From NCBI GenBank assembly GCA_029259695.1, contig JAJDEQ010000143.1:1-49988 (forward strand): a stretch of 49,988 nucleotides of DNA, read 5' to 3'. Position numbers and translations under genes: made by a program. This DNA comes from Planctomycetota bacterium. Lineage in GTDB: Bacteria > Planctomycetota > B15-G4. A model generated the notes under the pieces. It made no database searches and was not told the origin of the DNA. It saw only the letters and a program-made list of their open reading frames with translations. Position 1 is the first letter of the stretch, and each line of letters starts with the position of its first letter. Below are positions 24,189-33,629 of this stretch, piece after piece.

Positions 24189-24631
24189 GAAACTGATTGA
24201 TGTCCGGACGAAGACAGGCGGCCAAACGAGGCCGTGACTCCCCTCCTCTCGGACGTCCCCTCAAGTCACCCGAACTCACCGAATCGACGGCAAGGGGGCC
24301 ACCCCGAGGGGCCGAGCGGACCACTTGGCCTGCTCTTGTCAGACAACAACGGTGACGATCGGGCTCCGAAACATCAACAACTCATTCCACCGGGCAGGGT
24401 CAGGAGAGCTCTCGAACGGGCGCTCCGATCAGTCGTCGCTGTCGCGGAACGCGCGTCAGGTATCCCCCGCCGAATGGCCCGAACGGCCCCTGCTGACTCA
24501 CTGAGGGCGGTGAGGGCAGGTCCCGGGCGCAACCCGCGAGGCGCGCGCTCGGGCTGCCGGACTCGGCCGTCAAGGCACGCTTTCGTCAGCCGGGAACGTA
24601 CCCTGGGGGGCCCCACACCGAGGCCAGAGGC
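24189..24631. other. 443-bp intergenic region between the cold shock and sulfatase genes
   Basis: This divergent region is somewhat less GC-rich than its surroundings. It should contain promoters for both genes, but I cannot assign a -35/-10 pair with confidence. An in-frame leftward extension of the cold shock gene to 24324 encodes an Arg-rich peptide with no ribosome site and is not accepted. Confidence 0.5.
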
Positions 24632-25954
24632 TTGCTGCGCATCGCGATCATCACCGTGCTCGTGTGCGCCGCCTGCGGTGAGCAGCCGCCCTCGCGGCCA
24701 CCGAACATCGTGCTCATCCTGGCCGACGACATGGGCTGGAGCGACGCCGGCTGCTACGGCAACGACTCCGGCGCCACCCCGGCCATCGACCGCCTCGCGC
24801 GGGACGGCCTGCGCTTCACGCAGTTCTACGCCAGCTCCCCGGTCTGCATGCCCACGCGCTTCAGCCTGATGACCGGGCGCTACCCCAATCGGGACGGCGT
24901 GAACGGCCTGGTGCAGAACCAGTTCGTGCCCGGGATCATGCGCTACTGGCTCGCCCGGTTGTTGCGCGATGCCGGGTACGCCACCGGCCTCGTGGGCAAG
25001 TGGCACCTCGGACTGCACGCGGGGATGCGCCCGTGGGAACGCGGCTTCGACACCTTCCGCGGCTTCCTCGGCGCCAACCTCGACTACGTCAACCTGCTCG
25101 ACTGGCAGGGCCGGCCCGGCTGGATGCGCGATCAGCAGGTCGTGCAGGAGTCGGACTACCTGACCCACCTGATCAACCGCAGCGCGGTGGAGTTCGTCGA
25201 GCAGCACCGCGATCGGCCCTTCTTCCTGTTCCTCTCTCACGCAGCCGTGCACGCGCCCTACCAGGCGCCGGGCGATGCACCGATGCGAGAGCCCGGCCAG
25301 GGAACCCTGCGCGCGGCCGAGATGCCGACCGACATCGGCCCGACCTACGCCGCCATGCTGGCGGAGATGGACCGCGGCATCGGCGAGTTGCTCGACACGT
25401 TGGAGCGGCTCGACCTGAGCGACGACACGCTGATCGTGTTCCTGTCTGACAACGGCCCGCGCCGCATGGGCTCGACCGCCCCCCTGCAGGGCCTCAAGGG
25501 CAGCATCTGGGAGGGCGGCATCCGCGTCCCGGCCATCGCCTGCTGGCCGGGGCGGATTCCCGCCGGGGAGGTGAGCGACGCCGTGGCGGTCAGTCACGAC
25601 CTGGCCCCCACCTTCCTCGAGGCCGCCGGCATCGTCACACCGGACGGCCAGTTCGACGGCGCCAGTCTGCTGGACCTCGTCACCGAGGGACGTCCGCTCG
25701 CCTCCCGGCCGCTGTTCTGGCTCTACCGCCACACCAAGAACGAACTGCGCGCCGCCATGCGCGAGGGCGACTGGAAGCTCATCATCGCTCCGGGGCGCGC
25801 GATGCTGTTCGACCTCGCCGACGACCCGGCCGAGACCCATGACCTCGCGGGCGAGCACCCCGAGCGCGCCGCCGAGATGCTGTCCGCCCTCTCCCGCTGG
25901 GCCGCGACGGTGGCGAGCACCGACGACCTGCCGCGGCAACTCGACCTGCACTGA
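24632..25954 (+). CDS. Cys-type sulfatase lipoprotein
   Basis: The 440-residue product starts at TTG 24632 with GAGG nearby, which gives a short lipoprotein signal ending VCAAC (Cys15). It is a formylglycine-dependent sulfatase: the metal motif NIVLILADDMGWSD (D32, D33), the signature VCMPTRFSLMTGRYP with C72 as the residue converted to formylglycine, LVGKWHLG, and FLSDNGP. All key residues are present, so it probably removes sulfate esters from polysaccharides or other organic sulfates at the cell surface. The nearest match by pattern is an arylsulfatase A-like S1 enzyme. The symporter pair begins 117 bp downstream and may be cotranscribed, with a possible weak hairpin between (25961-25985). 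Confidence 0.93.
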   Translation: MLRIAIITVLVCAACGEQPPSRPPNIVLILADDMGWSDAGCYGNDSGATPAIDRLARDGLRFTQFYASSPVCMPTRFSLMTGRYPNRDGVNGLVQNQFVPGIMRYWLARLLRDAGYATGLVGKWHLGLHAGMRPWERGFDTFRGFLGANLDYVNLLDWQGRPGWMRDQQVVQESDYLTHLINRSAVEFVEQHRDRPFFLFLSHAAVHAPYQAPGDAPMREPGQGTLRAAEMPTDIGPTYAAMLAEMDRGIGELLDTLERLDLSDDTLIVFLSDNGPRRMGSTAPLQGLKGSIWEGGIRVPAIACWPGRIPAGEVSDAVAVSHDLAPTFLEAAGIVTPDGQFDGASLLDLVTEGRPLASRPLFWLYRHTKNELRAAMREGDWKLIIAPGRAMLFDLADDPAETHDLAGEHPERAAEMLSALSRWAATVASTDDLPRQLDLH

Positions 25955-26071
25955 CACGAGCCTGCCTGTTCCAGGACCTGGCAGGGCCGAGGCACCCGCT
26001 CAGAGGCTGGTCGCAGGCACGTCCGGCACTGCGGCCGCCGGCACGGGCATCGCGCTCCTGACTATGTTCCC

Positions 26072-26341
26072 ATGACATCCGTCATGAGCGACCGCCCCTC
26101 CGACCCGGGCGCCTACTGGCGCGCCAACCTCGTGCTCGTCGCCACCCTGCTCGCGGTGTGGGCGATCGTCTCGTTCGGCCTCTCGATCGTGCTCGTCGAG
26201 CCGCTCAACGAGGTCCAGGTGCAGGGCTTCCCGCTCGGCTTCTGGTTCGCCCACCAGGGTTCGATCGTCACCTTCATCGTGCTCGTGTGGGTCTACGCCT
26301 TCACGTCCCAGCGCCTGGCGCGCAAGCACGGAGTCGACTGA
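26072..26341 (+). CDS. Small subunit of sodium/solute symporter (DUF4212)
   Basis: The 89-residue product has two membrane helices (about 21-42 and 60-82) joined by the loop VEPLNEVQVQGFPLGFWFAHQGS, which in two parts shows the DUF4212 signature (PLGFWFAHQGS). Members are small partners encoded just before VC_2705-type sodium/solute symporters. It begins at ATG 26072 or possibly 26084; neither has a clear ribosome site. The large subunit starts three bases after its stop. Confidence 0.92.
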   Translation: MTSVMSDRPSDPGAYWRANLVLVATLLAVWAIVSFGLSIVLVEPLNEVQVQGFPLGFWFAHQGSIVTFIVLVWVYAFTSQRLARKHGVD

Positions 26342-26344
26342 GGC

Positions 26345-28105
26345 GTGCAGGGGGCGCTCGGGCAAGCCGTGGCGGGAACCGGATCCGGCGACCTGAGCCT
26401 GCTGACCTGGACCTACATCGCCGTCGGTTCCACGTTCTCGCTGTACATCGCCATCGCCTTCTGGAGCCGTGCGCGCACCACCCGCGGTTTCTACGTGGCG
26501 GGGCAGGGCGTGCCCGCCATCGCCAACGGCATGGCGACGGGCGCCGACTGGATGAGCGCCGCGTCGTTCATCTCCATGGCCGGCATGATCTCCTTCATGG
26601 GGTACACGGGCACCGTCTACCTCATGGGCTGGACCGGCGGTTACGTGTTGCTGGCCCTGCTGCTGGCGCCCTACCTGCGCAAGTTCGGACGTTTCACCGT
26701 GCCCGACTTCGTCGGCGAGCGCTACGACTCCCAAGCCGCCCGCAAGGTCGCCGTGTTCTGCGCGATCTTCGTGTCGTTCACCTACATCGCGGGACAGATG
26801 CGCGGCGTGGGCGTGGTCTTCTCGCGTTTCCTCGAGATCCCGGTCGAACAGGGTGTGGTGATCGGCATGGCGCTCGTCTTCGTGTACGCCACCCTGGGCG
26901 GCATGCGCGGCATCACCTACACGCAGGTGGCGCAGTACGTGGTGCTGATCATCGCCTACCTGATTCCGGCGGTGGCCATCTCGTACACCATCACCGGCAA
27001 CCCCGTGCCCCAGCTCGGCTTCGGCGACACGATCACCGAGGGGCAACACGCGGGGAAGTTCCTGCTCGAAGCCCTCGACGGGATCCACCGTGACCTGGGG
27101 CTGCCCGAGTACACGGCGGCGTTCGTCCCGGGCAAGAAGAGCATGATCGACGTGACCGCCATCGTGCTGGCACTGATGGTGGGCACGGCCGGGCTGCCCC
27201 ACGTGCTGATCCGCTTCTACACAGTGCGCAGCGCCAACGCGGCACGCTGGAGCGCCATGTGGGCGCTGCTGTTCATCGGCATCCTGTACACGACGGCCCC
27301 GGCCGTGGCCGCCTTCGCCCGGGTGAACCTGATCGAGTCCCTCAACGGCGTGGCCTACAACGACGTCCCCGAGTGGTTCAGCAACTGGGAGAACACCGGA
27401 CTGCTGGCCTTCGACGACAAGAACGGCGACGGCCTGATCGCCTACCGCGGGGCAGCGGAGCAGAATGAACTGACCGTCGACCGGGACATCATGGTGCTGG
27501 CCAACCCGGAGATCGCCCGGCTGCCCGCGTGGGTCGTGGCGCTGGTGGCGGCGGGCGCCCTGGCCGCCGCACTCTCCACCGCCGCGGGTCTGCTGCTGGT
27601 GATCTCCGCCTCGATCTCCCACGACCTGGTCAAGTCGATCTACCGACCGCACCTCAGTGAGCGCAGCGAGTTGCGGCTGGCCCGCATCGCGGCGGGCGGC
27701 ACGGTGATCGTGGCCGGCATCTTCGGCATCTACCCGCCGGGGTTCGTGGCGCAGGTGGTGGCGTTCGCCTTCGGCCTCGCGGCGTCGAGCTTCTTCCCCG
27801 TGCTCGTGCTGGGCATCTTCGACAAGCGCGTGAACAAGCAGGGCGCCATCGCCGGCATGCTGACCGGGATCGCGTTCACGGCGAGCTACATCATCTGGTT
27901 CCGCTTCTTCGACACCGCGGCCGGTGCCGAGTCGTGGTGGTTCGGCATCAGCCCGGAGGGCATCGGCGCGGTGGGCATGCTGCTCAACTTCGCCGTGACC
28001 CTGACCGTCAGCCGGCTCACACCGCCACCGAGCGCCGAAGTGCGCGCGATGGTCGACGAGATCCGGCTGCCCCGCGCCAGCGGACAGGCGCCGCCGGCGC
28101 ACTAG
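26345..28105 (+). CDS. Sodium/solute symporter, large subunit (VC_2705/ActP-like)
   Basis: The 586-residue product starts at GTG 26345. It is a 12-14 helix SSS-family permease: FYVAGQGVPAIANGMATGADWMSAASF in the first helices (shown by AGQGVPAIANG and ADWMSAASF), ATLGGMRGITYTQVAQY, and GTAGLPHVLIRFYTV, a hallmark of acetate/organic-acid permeases of this family. A soluble insertion, rich in Asp and Asn (about residues 340-390), is typical of the VC_2705 subgroup. Substrate is probably a short organic acid such as acetate or propionate taken up with Na+. It works with the DUF4212 protein. No regulator is adjacent. Confidence 0.93.
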   Translation: MQGALGQAVAGTGSGDLSLLTWTYIAVGSTFSLYIAIAFWSRARTTRGFYVAGQGVPAIANGMATGADWMSAASFISMAGMISFMGYTGTVYLMGWTGGYVLLALLLAPYLRKFGRFTVPDFVGERYDSQAARKVAVFCAIFVSFTYIAGQMRGVGVVFSRFLEIPVEQGVVIGMALVFVYATLGGMRGITYTQVAQYVVLIIAYLIPAVAISYTITGNPVPQLGFGDTITEGQHAGKFLLEALDGIHRDLGLPEYTAAFVPGKKSMIDVTAIVLALMVGTAGLPHVLIRFYTVRSANAARWSAMWALLFIGILYTTAPAVAAFARVNLIESLNGVAYNDVPEWFSNWENTGLLAFDDKNGDGLIAYRGAAEQNELTVDRDIMVLANPEIARLPAWVVALVAAGALAAALSTAAGLLLVISASISHDLVKSIYRPHLSERSELRLARIAAGGTVIVAGIFGIYPPGFVAQVVAFAFGLAASSFFPVLVLGIFDKRVNKQGAIAGMLTGIAFTASYIIWFRFFDTAAGAESWWFGISPEGIGAVGMLLNFAVTLTVSRLTPPPSAEVRAMVDEIRLPRASGQAPPAH

Positions 28106-28355
28106 CTCCCACGGCGCCCACGGCTCCCACCGCGCCGGACCGCACGGTCCAGTTCGAGCACGTTGCCCGTCGCCCGCAAGCGATCTGGAGCAGCCGCACG
28201 ACCGGCCGGCACCCATCGCGAATGGGCAGGTCACCCCATGAGCACTTTCCCCTTATCCTGCAAACCGCTGCCCTGCGAGAGCGGATGCTCCCTTCCGTGA
28301 GTCTCCAGGGTGTGCCCGGAAGACACGCCCCCCAAGACAGCACGTGGAGAAGAGG

Positions 28356-30545
28356 ATGATCTCGCAGCCCCCCCCAGTCGGAGTCCGTCCCTCGTTCGTT
28401 CGCCGCACGGCCCTCGCCGCGCTGGCCCTCGGCCTTGCCCTGCCGACGGCGCTGGCCCAGGTCCCCACCGTGACCACGCCGGAGGACCAGTCCAAGGCGG
28501 GCGAGTGCTACCCCGAGGTGGTCGTGGAGATCACCAACGGCACCGAGACCCTGCGCAAGATCACCACCCTCGACACCGGTGCCCAGTACGCGCTGCTCAC
28601 CAAGAAGTGCGCCGACCTGATCAGCGCCGTCGACGGGACCGAGGTGAGCATCAAGCTCGGGCCCCTGTCGGCGCTCGACGACGCCTTCCCCGGCAACGGT
28701 GCGGACGGCAAGCCCAAGGTGCTGAAGGACAGCCAGGTCCTGGAAGCTGATGACGTGGACAGCGACGAGCTGTGCGACGCCGTGACCAAGAAGCTCGCCG
28801 TGGCAGAGATCTTCGATGCCATCGGCATGGCCTGGATCGACATGGCCGACAAGACCTTCGTGCTCGACCCCTGCTGCAAGAGCAAGCAGAAGTTCAAGCG
28901 CTTCAAGTCCTACGAGGTCAAGTTCTTCGACAAGGACAGCGAGGACATCCCCGACTCCACCGTGTGCGTGCCCGTCACGCTGACCGAGTTCGGCAACTTC
29001 CTCACGGGCGATGACTCGCCCCGTCCGCTCGCCTCCGGCAGTGCCCAGGACGGCACCAACGATGCCGAGGCCACGACAAAGATCCTGGTGGACAGCGGCG
29101 CCATCGGCTCGCGCATCACGCCCGACTACGCGGAGGCCGTCACCGGTATGACCCACAACGTCGGCGACGTGATCACGATCGACGAGATCGAGATCGGCAC
29201 GGGCACGGACAAGGTCGTGATCAAGAACGTCAAGTTCACCGTGTCCAACGCGAACAAGGACCACCGCGACATGCTCATCGGCCAGAACGTGCTGCAGCAC
29301 TTCGAGACCGTGTGGGCCCTGAACGACGCGACACCCAAGGTCGGCTTCACCAAGAAGATCAGCAAGGGCAAGGCCACCACGAAGCAGGACGTGAAGGCCG
29401 TGACCAAGGAGAGCAGCGGCCTCTGGGTGGAGCCTGTCGAGGGGGCCTCCTCGTTGCAGCCCCTGTCCGGCGGGCCGGCGGGTTACGTCCACCAGTCACC
29501 TGCCGGGCACCTGCTCGTCGGTCGTACCAACAGCGTCCAGCGCCTGTCCGGCGACGGCATCACGCTCTCGGTCATCAACAGCCCCATGCTCAACGACCCG
29601 CGCGGCATCGCCACGGACGGGAACCTGGTCTACGTCGCCACGGTCTTCGACCAGATCATGATCTTCGACGAGACCGACACGCTGCTCGGGCAGATCACCA
29701 ACGTCTCGCTGATCGACATCCGGGAGATCGCCTTCGGACCCGAGGGCGACCTGTGGGCCGCGAGCGCGATCAACGACCTCGTGGTGCGCATGGACCCGAC
29801 CACCGGCGCGGTGATCGACACGTTCTCCGACCCCGCACTCAACGAGCCCACGGGCCTGGCCTTCACGTCCGAGGGCTTCCTGTTCGTGAGCGGCAGGCTG
29901 TCGAACAACGTCATGCTGCTCGACCCGTTGGCCACCACGCCGAGCTTCGCGCCGTTCGTCTCCGGGCTTGCGCGCCCCGCCGGGATCACCGTCGAAGACG
30001 CGGGCGTCAAGGAATCGGCGCCGCGCGGCGTGGCAAGCGAGTACGGCATGGCCCAACTGTGGGTCGTGGAGGAACTCGCCAACCGAGTGCGCGGCTTCGG
30101 CGCGGAGGGTGACGTGGTCGGCACGATTCCGACCCCCGGGCCGGCCGACGACGTGGTGATCTTCACGCGCCGCTGGCCCATCGCGAACATGGGCTGCGCG
30201 CTGCCCGGCGTGAGCGGCGAGCCGGTGTTCGAGGGGTCGGGCTCCATGCTCGGCGGGTCGACGCTCGTGCTGGCGCTCAACGACGCGGCTCCGAGCACCC
30301 TCGCCGTGCTCTTCGGCTCGATCACCTCGATCCCCACCGCGTTCAAGGGCGGCGTGCTCAAGACGGTCCCGCCGATCCTGGAGATCTCGCTGGTCACCAG
30401 CCCGTTCGGTCAGGTCACCATCCCGGCGCTCATCCCCAGCGGCCTGCCGGGCGGTTTCGAACTGTTCCTGCAGTACGGCATCGCCGACGGAGCAGCCGTC
30501 GCCGGCGTGTCCCTCTCCAACGCGTTGGCGATCTCGTTCCCGTAG
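28356..30545 (+). CDS. Exported protein with two aspartic-protease-like lobes, a beta-propeller and the shared C-terminal module
   Basis: The 729-residue product starts at ATG 28356 behind GGAG (28345-28350 region); a GTG at 28344 adds four residues. Residues 1-35 are a signal peptide (ALPTALAQ). Two segments look like retropepsin-type aspartic protease lobes: DTGAQYALL (D73) with a later IDMADKTFVL strand, and VDSGAIGSRI (D246) followed by MLIGQNVLQHF (306-316), the usual Leu-Ile-Gly element. Residues about 345-600 are NHL/SMP-30-like propeller repeats (GIATDGNLVYVAT, EIAFGPEGDLWAAS, GLAFTSEGFLFVS). The last 115 residues are a clear copy of the shared C-terminal module ending SLSNALAISFP. 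It may be a surface protease or an inactive binding protein; proteolysis is inference. Confidence 0.78.
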   Translation: MISQPPPVGVRPSFVRRTALAALALGLALPTALAQVPTVTTPEDQSKAGECYPEVVVEITNGTETLRKITTLDTGAQYALLTKKCADLISAVDGTEVSIKLGPLSALDDAFPGNGADGKPKVLKDSQVLEADDVDSDELCDAVTKKLAVAEIFDAIGMAWIDMADKTFVLDPCCKSKQKFKRFKSYEVKFFDKDSEDIPDSTVCVPVTLTEFGNFLTGDDSPRPLASGSAQDGTNDAEATTKILVDSGAIGSRITPDYAEAVTGMTHNVGDVITIDEIEIGTGTDKVVIKNVKFTVSNANKDHRDMLIGQNVLQHFETVWALNDATPKVGFTKKISKGKATTKQDVKAVTKESSGLWVEPVEGASSLQPLSGGPAGYVHQSPAGHLLVGRTNSVQRLSGDGITLSVINSPMLNDPRGIATDGNLVYVATVFDQIMIFDETDTLLGQITNVSLIDIREIAFGPEGDLWAASAINDLVVRMDPTTGAVIDTFSDPALNEPTGLAFTSEGFLFVSGRLSNNVMLLDPLATTPSFAPFVSGLARPAGITVEDAGVKESAPRGVASEYGMAQLWVVEELANRVRGFGAEGDVVGTIPTPGPADDVVIFTRRWPIANMGCALPGVSGEPVFEGSGSMLGGSTLVLALNDAAPSTLAVLFGSITSIPTAFKGGVLKTVPPILEISLVTSPFGQVTIPALIPSGLPGGFELFLQYGIADGAAVAGVSLSNALAISFP

Positions 30546-30583
30546 GCCCGTCCCGTGGACTCGGGGGCCTACGTGCCCCCGAG
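30541..30583. terminator. Bidirectional terminator region with two alternative hairpins, containing both stop codons
   Basis: CGTAGGCCC (30541-30549) pairs with GGGCCTACG (30565-30573); alternatively CTCGGGGGC (30560-30568) pairs with GCCCCCGAG (30575-30583). Both are perfect 9-bp stems. The stop codons of the two convergent genes (30543-30545 and 30569-30571) lie inside the structure. Confidence 0.65.
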
Positions 30584-32305
30584 TTCGTCCGGCTTGGGGC
30601 CGGCGATCACCAGCGTGCGACCGCTCTGGGGGCCGGCCACACCGGAGTAGGCCGCGGTGATCAGGAAGTCGAGACCGCCGTCACCGTCCACGTCGCCGAG
30701 GCCGGTGGCGTCGAAGCCGAAGGTGTCGCCCTGCACGTTCCAGGTGTAAGTGGCCATGACGTCGCCGCTGGGCCCGTCGAGCAGGTAGCACTTGCCGGCC
30801 CCGAACGCGCCCTCGTCGTTCTGCCACGCGCCCACGATCAGGTCGTCCTTGCCGTCGCCGTTGACGTCGCCCGCTTCGGCCGTGCCGATGCCGAAGCCGT
30901 CGCCCGCCACCTCGCCGTCCCGGGACCAGAGGCGCTCGCCCGTCGCACCGGAGTGCACGTAGATGCGCCCCGAGCCCTGCCCGCCGGCTGCGTTGCTCTC
31001 CCAGTCGGACGCGTACACGTCCGCCCGCCCGTCGCCGTCCACGTCGCCCACGAAGGAGACGAACATGCGGCCCAGGTTCACGTCGCCCGGGCCGGACGCC
31101 ACGCTGAAGACGCGCGTCGCCACGCCGTCCACGTAGTGGTAGGCGTGCACGGCGCCGCGCCCGCCGAGGTCGTTGGGCGCCCCGCAGATCAGGAAGGTGC
31201 CGTGCGCGTCGGTGTGGGCGCCGACCGCGTTGCCGAACTTGTCACCCGCGACCCCGCCCTCCAGCTTGAGCAGGCGTGCGCCATCCTTGCCCGAGTAGAC
31301 GTAGGCGGCGCCGCTGTCCGGACCGGCGGCACCGTCGTGTTGGGGCGCGCCGATGATCACGTCCGTGTGGCCGTCGCCGTTCACGTCGCCTGCGCCGGAC
31401 ACCTTGCGTCCGAAGGCATCGCCCACGGCTTCGCCCTGGAGTTCGTGCAGCAGTTCGCCGTCGCGCCCCGAGAGGATCCAGGCGGCGCCCTTGCCGCCGG
31501 CAGCGCCCGATCCGCCGACGAGCACGTCGCCCGCACCGTCGCCGTCGACGTCACCGATGCCCTCGATGCCGACGCCGAGCGTGTCACCCGGCAGCCCGTC
31601 GCGCTGGAACACCAGGTCACCGCTGCGCGTGGAGTAGACGTAGATGCGGCCGGCGCTGGCACCGTTGAGCGCCTTGTAGGGCGCCGACACGAGCACGTCG
31701 TCCACGCCGTCCGCGTCCACGTCGGGGACGCGCCGGCCGATCCAGCCGAACTGGTCGCCCGCCGCCTCGCCACGCCAGGCGCGCAACACCCGCCCGCCCC
31801 CGACCAGCGGACCGCCGGTCTGGGACGCGAGCAGTTCGAAGTAGCGCGGGTCGCTGCGCAGATGGTTGAAGTCCGGGTCGCAGTGCAGCGCGACGATGTT
31901 GCTCCACCCCTGCTCGAGCGCTCCCGAGAGCCCGCGGAGCGCGGCGTCGAGCTCGCCTCGCAGCGAGTACAGGCAGCTCTTGTTGAACTGGGCCACGAGC
32001 GACGCCGGTGAACCGGGCGGCACCTGCTCGTAGGCCTCCAGCGCCTCGCCGTACTCACCCAGCGCGTGGTGCGCGTAGCCGATCAGCGCCCACGCGCCGC
32101 CGTGTCCGGGTTGTGCGGCAACCACCTGACGCGCAGCCGCGAGGGCGCCCTCGGCGTCACCCTGGGCCAGCGCGGCGCGCACCGGCGCGAGCGGGTCCGC
32201 GACCTTGGCGCCGACGGACTGCCCGGCCGCCTGGGCCATCCCATCCGCGTCGAAGAGCGACGTGACACAGAGCAGGCTGAGCAGACAGGCGGACAGTCGT
32301 TGCAT
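30569..32305 (-). CDS. Exported TPR and FG-GAP (integrin-like propeller) protein
   Basis: The 578-residue product starts at ATG 32305, where a signal peptide begins (LSACLLSLLCVTSL); the frame upstream is Pro/Arg-rich and crosses the next gene. Residues about 40-170 are TPR-like (AWALIGYAHHALGEYGEALEAY, in two parts). From about 185 to the end come at least six FG-GAP repeats with calcium loops such as DVDADGVDDV, DVNGDGHTDV, DVDGDGRADV and DVNGDGKDDL, forming a beta-propeller like that of integrin alpha chains. Such proteins bind carbohydrates, proteins or Ca2+ outside the cell. It converges on the aspartic-protease-like gene and shares its terminator. Confidence 0.9.
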   Translation of the reverse strand: MQRLSACLLSLLCVTSLFDADGMAQAAGQSVGAKVADPLAPVRAALAQGDAEGALAAARQVVAAQPGHGGAWALIGYAHHALGEYGEALEAYEQVPPGSPASLVAQFNKSCLYSLRGELDAALRGLSGALEQGWSNIVALHCDPDFNHLRSDPRYFELLASQTGGPLVGGGRVLRAWRGEAAGDQFGWIGRRVPDVDADGVDDVLVSAPYKALNGASAGRIYVYSTRSGDLVFQRDGLPGDTLGVGIEGIGDVDGDGAGDVLVGGSGAAGGKGAAWILSGRDGELLHELQGEAVGDAFGRKVSGAGDVNGDGHTDVIIGAPQHDGAAGPDSGAAYVYSGKDGARLLKLEGGVAGDKFGNAVGAHTDAHGTFLICGAPNDLGGRGAVHAYHYVDGVATRVFSVASGPGDVNLGRMFVSFVGDVDGDGRADVYASDWESNAAGGQGSGRIYVHSGATGERLWSRDGEVAGDGFGIGTAEAGDVNGDGKDDLIVGAWQNDEGAFGAGKCYLLDGPSGDVMATYTWNVQGDTFGFDATGLGDVDGDGGLDFLITAAYSGVAGPQSGRTLVIAGPKPDELGGT

Positions 32306-32434
32306 GACGCGATTCCCGATCGTCGCTGGCCGCGCCCGTCGCGCTCGCGAACGGCGTGGCTCAGGCAGGAGCCGCAGTCTGGGGCAGGGACGCGGGCTGC
32401 GCAACGTGGGTGGTCGGAGACGCAACAGCGCCTC

Positions 32435-32486
32435 GTGGCAGCTTGCTAGGCCGTTCGTCGGCGCGGATGACTCTTCGCACGGGCTG
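32435..32486. repeat. Dispersed intergenic element, diverged copy 3
   Basis: The right end ACTCTTCGCACGGGCTG (32470-32486) matches copy 2 at 15 of 17 positions, and TGGCA with AGGCCG further left also agree. It abuts the stop codon of the SEC-C gene, as copy 1 abuts its own leftward stop. Indels make the left half uncertain. Confidence 0.5.
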
Positions 32487-32960
32487 CTAGGCCAGGCCGC
32501 CCATGCAGCAGCGCTTGTACTTCTTCCCACTGCCGCACGGGCACGGGTCGTTGCGTCCCAGTTTGGAACCGGGACGCACGATCGGCCGCACGCGCCCGGC
32601 GACCGCATCGGCATAGGCCGCGTGCCCGGCGGCCACCGAGAGGCCGAGCGTGCGCCCGTCGGCGAGGCGCCCGGTCTGTTCCAGGTCCGCGAGCAGATCG
32701 CGGCACAGTGCAGGCACGCCCTCGTGGACCGCATCGGGCAGGTCCAGGCGCGCGACGGTCTGCGTCAGCGCGGTGCGCAGGTCATCGGGCGCGAGGTCCT
32801 CGGGCTCGACGTCGCGCAGCTCACAGGCAGCCACCAGCCACGCGGTCAGGAGCGCTTCGCCGTGTTCGCGGACCGGTGGCGGATGGACGTCGACCCCGTC
32901 ACCCGCGCAGAAGTCAGCGACCCAGCCCTGCAGACGCTCGCGGGTGAGGTCGTGGATCAC
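32487..32960 (-). CDS. Small protein with C-terminal SEC-C zinc motif
   Basis: The 157-residue product begins at GTG 32960, whose GTGA overlaps the stop of the thioredoxin-fold lipoprotein gene, so the two are translationally coupled. The N-terminal ~120 residues are helical and unrecognised. The C-terminus [16 protein letters not shown] is a full SEC-C motif, the zinc-binding element of SecA and many UPF0149/YchJ-like proteins, often used to bind ribosomes or other proteins. No signal peptide is present, so it should be cytoplasmic. A dispersed element follows its stop codon directly. Confidence 0.87.
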   Translation of the reverse strand: MIHDLTRERLQGWVADFCAGDGVDVHPPPVREHGEALLTAWLVAACELRDVEPEDLAPDDLRTALTQTVARLDLPDAVHEGVPALCRDLLADLEQTGRLADGRTLGLSVAAGHAAYADAVAGRVRPIVRPGSKLGRNDPCPCGSGKKYKRCCMGGLA

Positions 32961-33541
32961 GGATCGCGGTCTCCGGTCATGCCACGCACCAAGCGGTCGA
33001 GCTCGAGCATCTTGCCCGCCGAGTAGCCACGGTCGTGGAACCAGCGCACCGTACCGTTCTCGTCGAGCAGGAGCACGCGCACGTTGCGCGGGCGCGTGTT
33101 GCCGGTGAGCGCCACGATCGCGTCGGCATCGTCGTACACGGTCACCACCGCACCCCAGTCCTCGCTGGGGATGCCCGAGCGCATGCCCTCGTCGATCGTG
33201 CCGGCGAACATCCCCGGCATCAGACCGGCGATCGTCGGCAGCTCGACCAGGCGCACCGGCGTCTCGGCCTGGAGCGCGCCGAACAACCAACGATCGGCGT
33301 CGAACTGCGCCTCCTGGACGTAACCCACGATAAGCAGGGTCGGATCACCGGCGAAGTCGGCGGGGACCTGCACGGCGTCGCCCGCCAGCGACTGTCCGCG
33401 GACCGCGGGGAACAACTCGCCGACCGGATCGCGGTTGGCCAGAGGCGACGAGCAGGCGCCCAGGCTGAGCCCGATCAGGATGGCGAGCACGATCCCGCGC
33501 GAGGCGGAGGGGACGGAACGGAGCGTCGTCTGGGTCATCAT
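32957..33541 (-). CDS. Thioredoxin-fold (ATP10/AhpC-like) lipoprotein without CxxC
   Basis: The 194-residue product starts at ATG 33541 (a second Met follows). The lipobox SLGAC places the lipid on Cys30. The mature part begins like redoxin or ATP10 proteins ([14 protein letters not shown]), continues with [19 protein letters not shown] and ends with [19 protein letters not shown], a typical thioredoxin beta-strand pair. There is no CxxC or peroxidatic Cys, so a redox reaction is unlikely; a chaperone-like or assembly role as in ATP10 is possible. It is coupled to the SEC-C gene and lies 88 bp downstream of the next exported-protein gene on the same strand. Confidence 0.78.
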   Translation of the reverse strand: MMTQTTLRSVPSASRGIVLAILIGLSLGACSSPLANRDPVGELFPAVRGQSLAGDAVQVPADFAGDPTLLIVGYVQEAQFDADRWLFGALQAETPVRLVELPTIAGLMPGMFAGTIDEGMRSGIPSEDWGAVVTVYDDADAIVALTGNTRPRNVRVLLLDENGTVRWFHDRGYSAGKMLELDRLVRGMTGDRDP

Positions 33542-33629
33542 GCTGCACTGTTCGACGGCCGCAGGCGCCCGGATGCGCCGGGCAGCAACTCATCCCGCGA
33601 CCACCCTCGGCAGGTTCGGGCCGTGGACC

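Noticed and set aside
24133..24324. Longer form of the cold shock protein
   Set aside because: The added 64 residues are Arg/Pro-rich, without homology to cold shock proteins, and the 68-residue form is exactly the family length.
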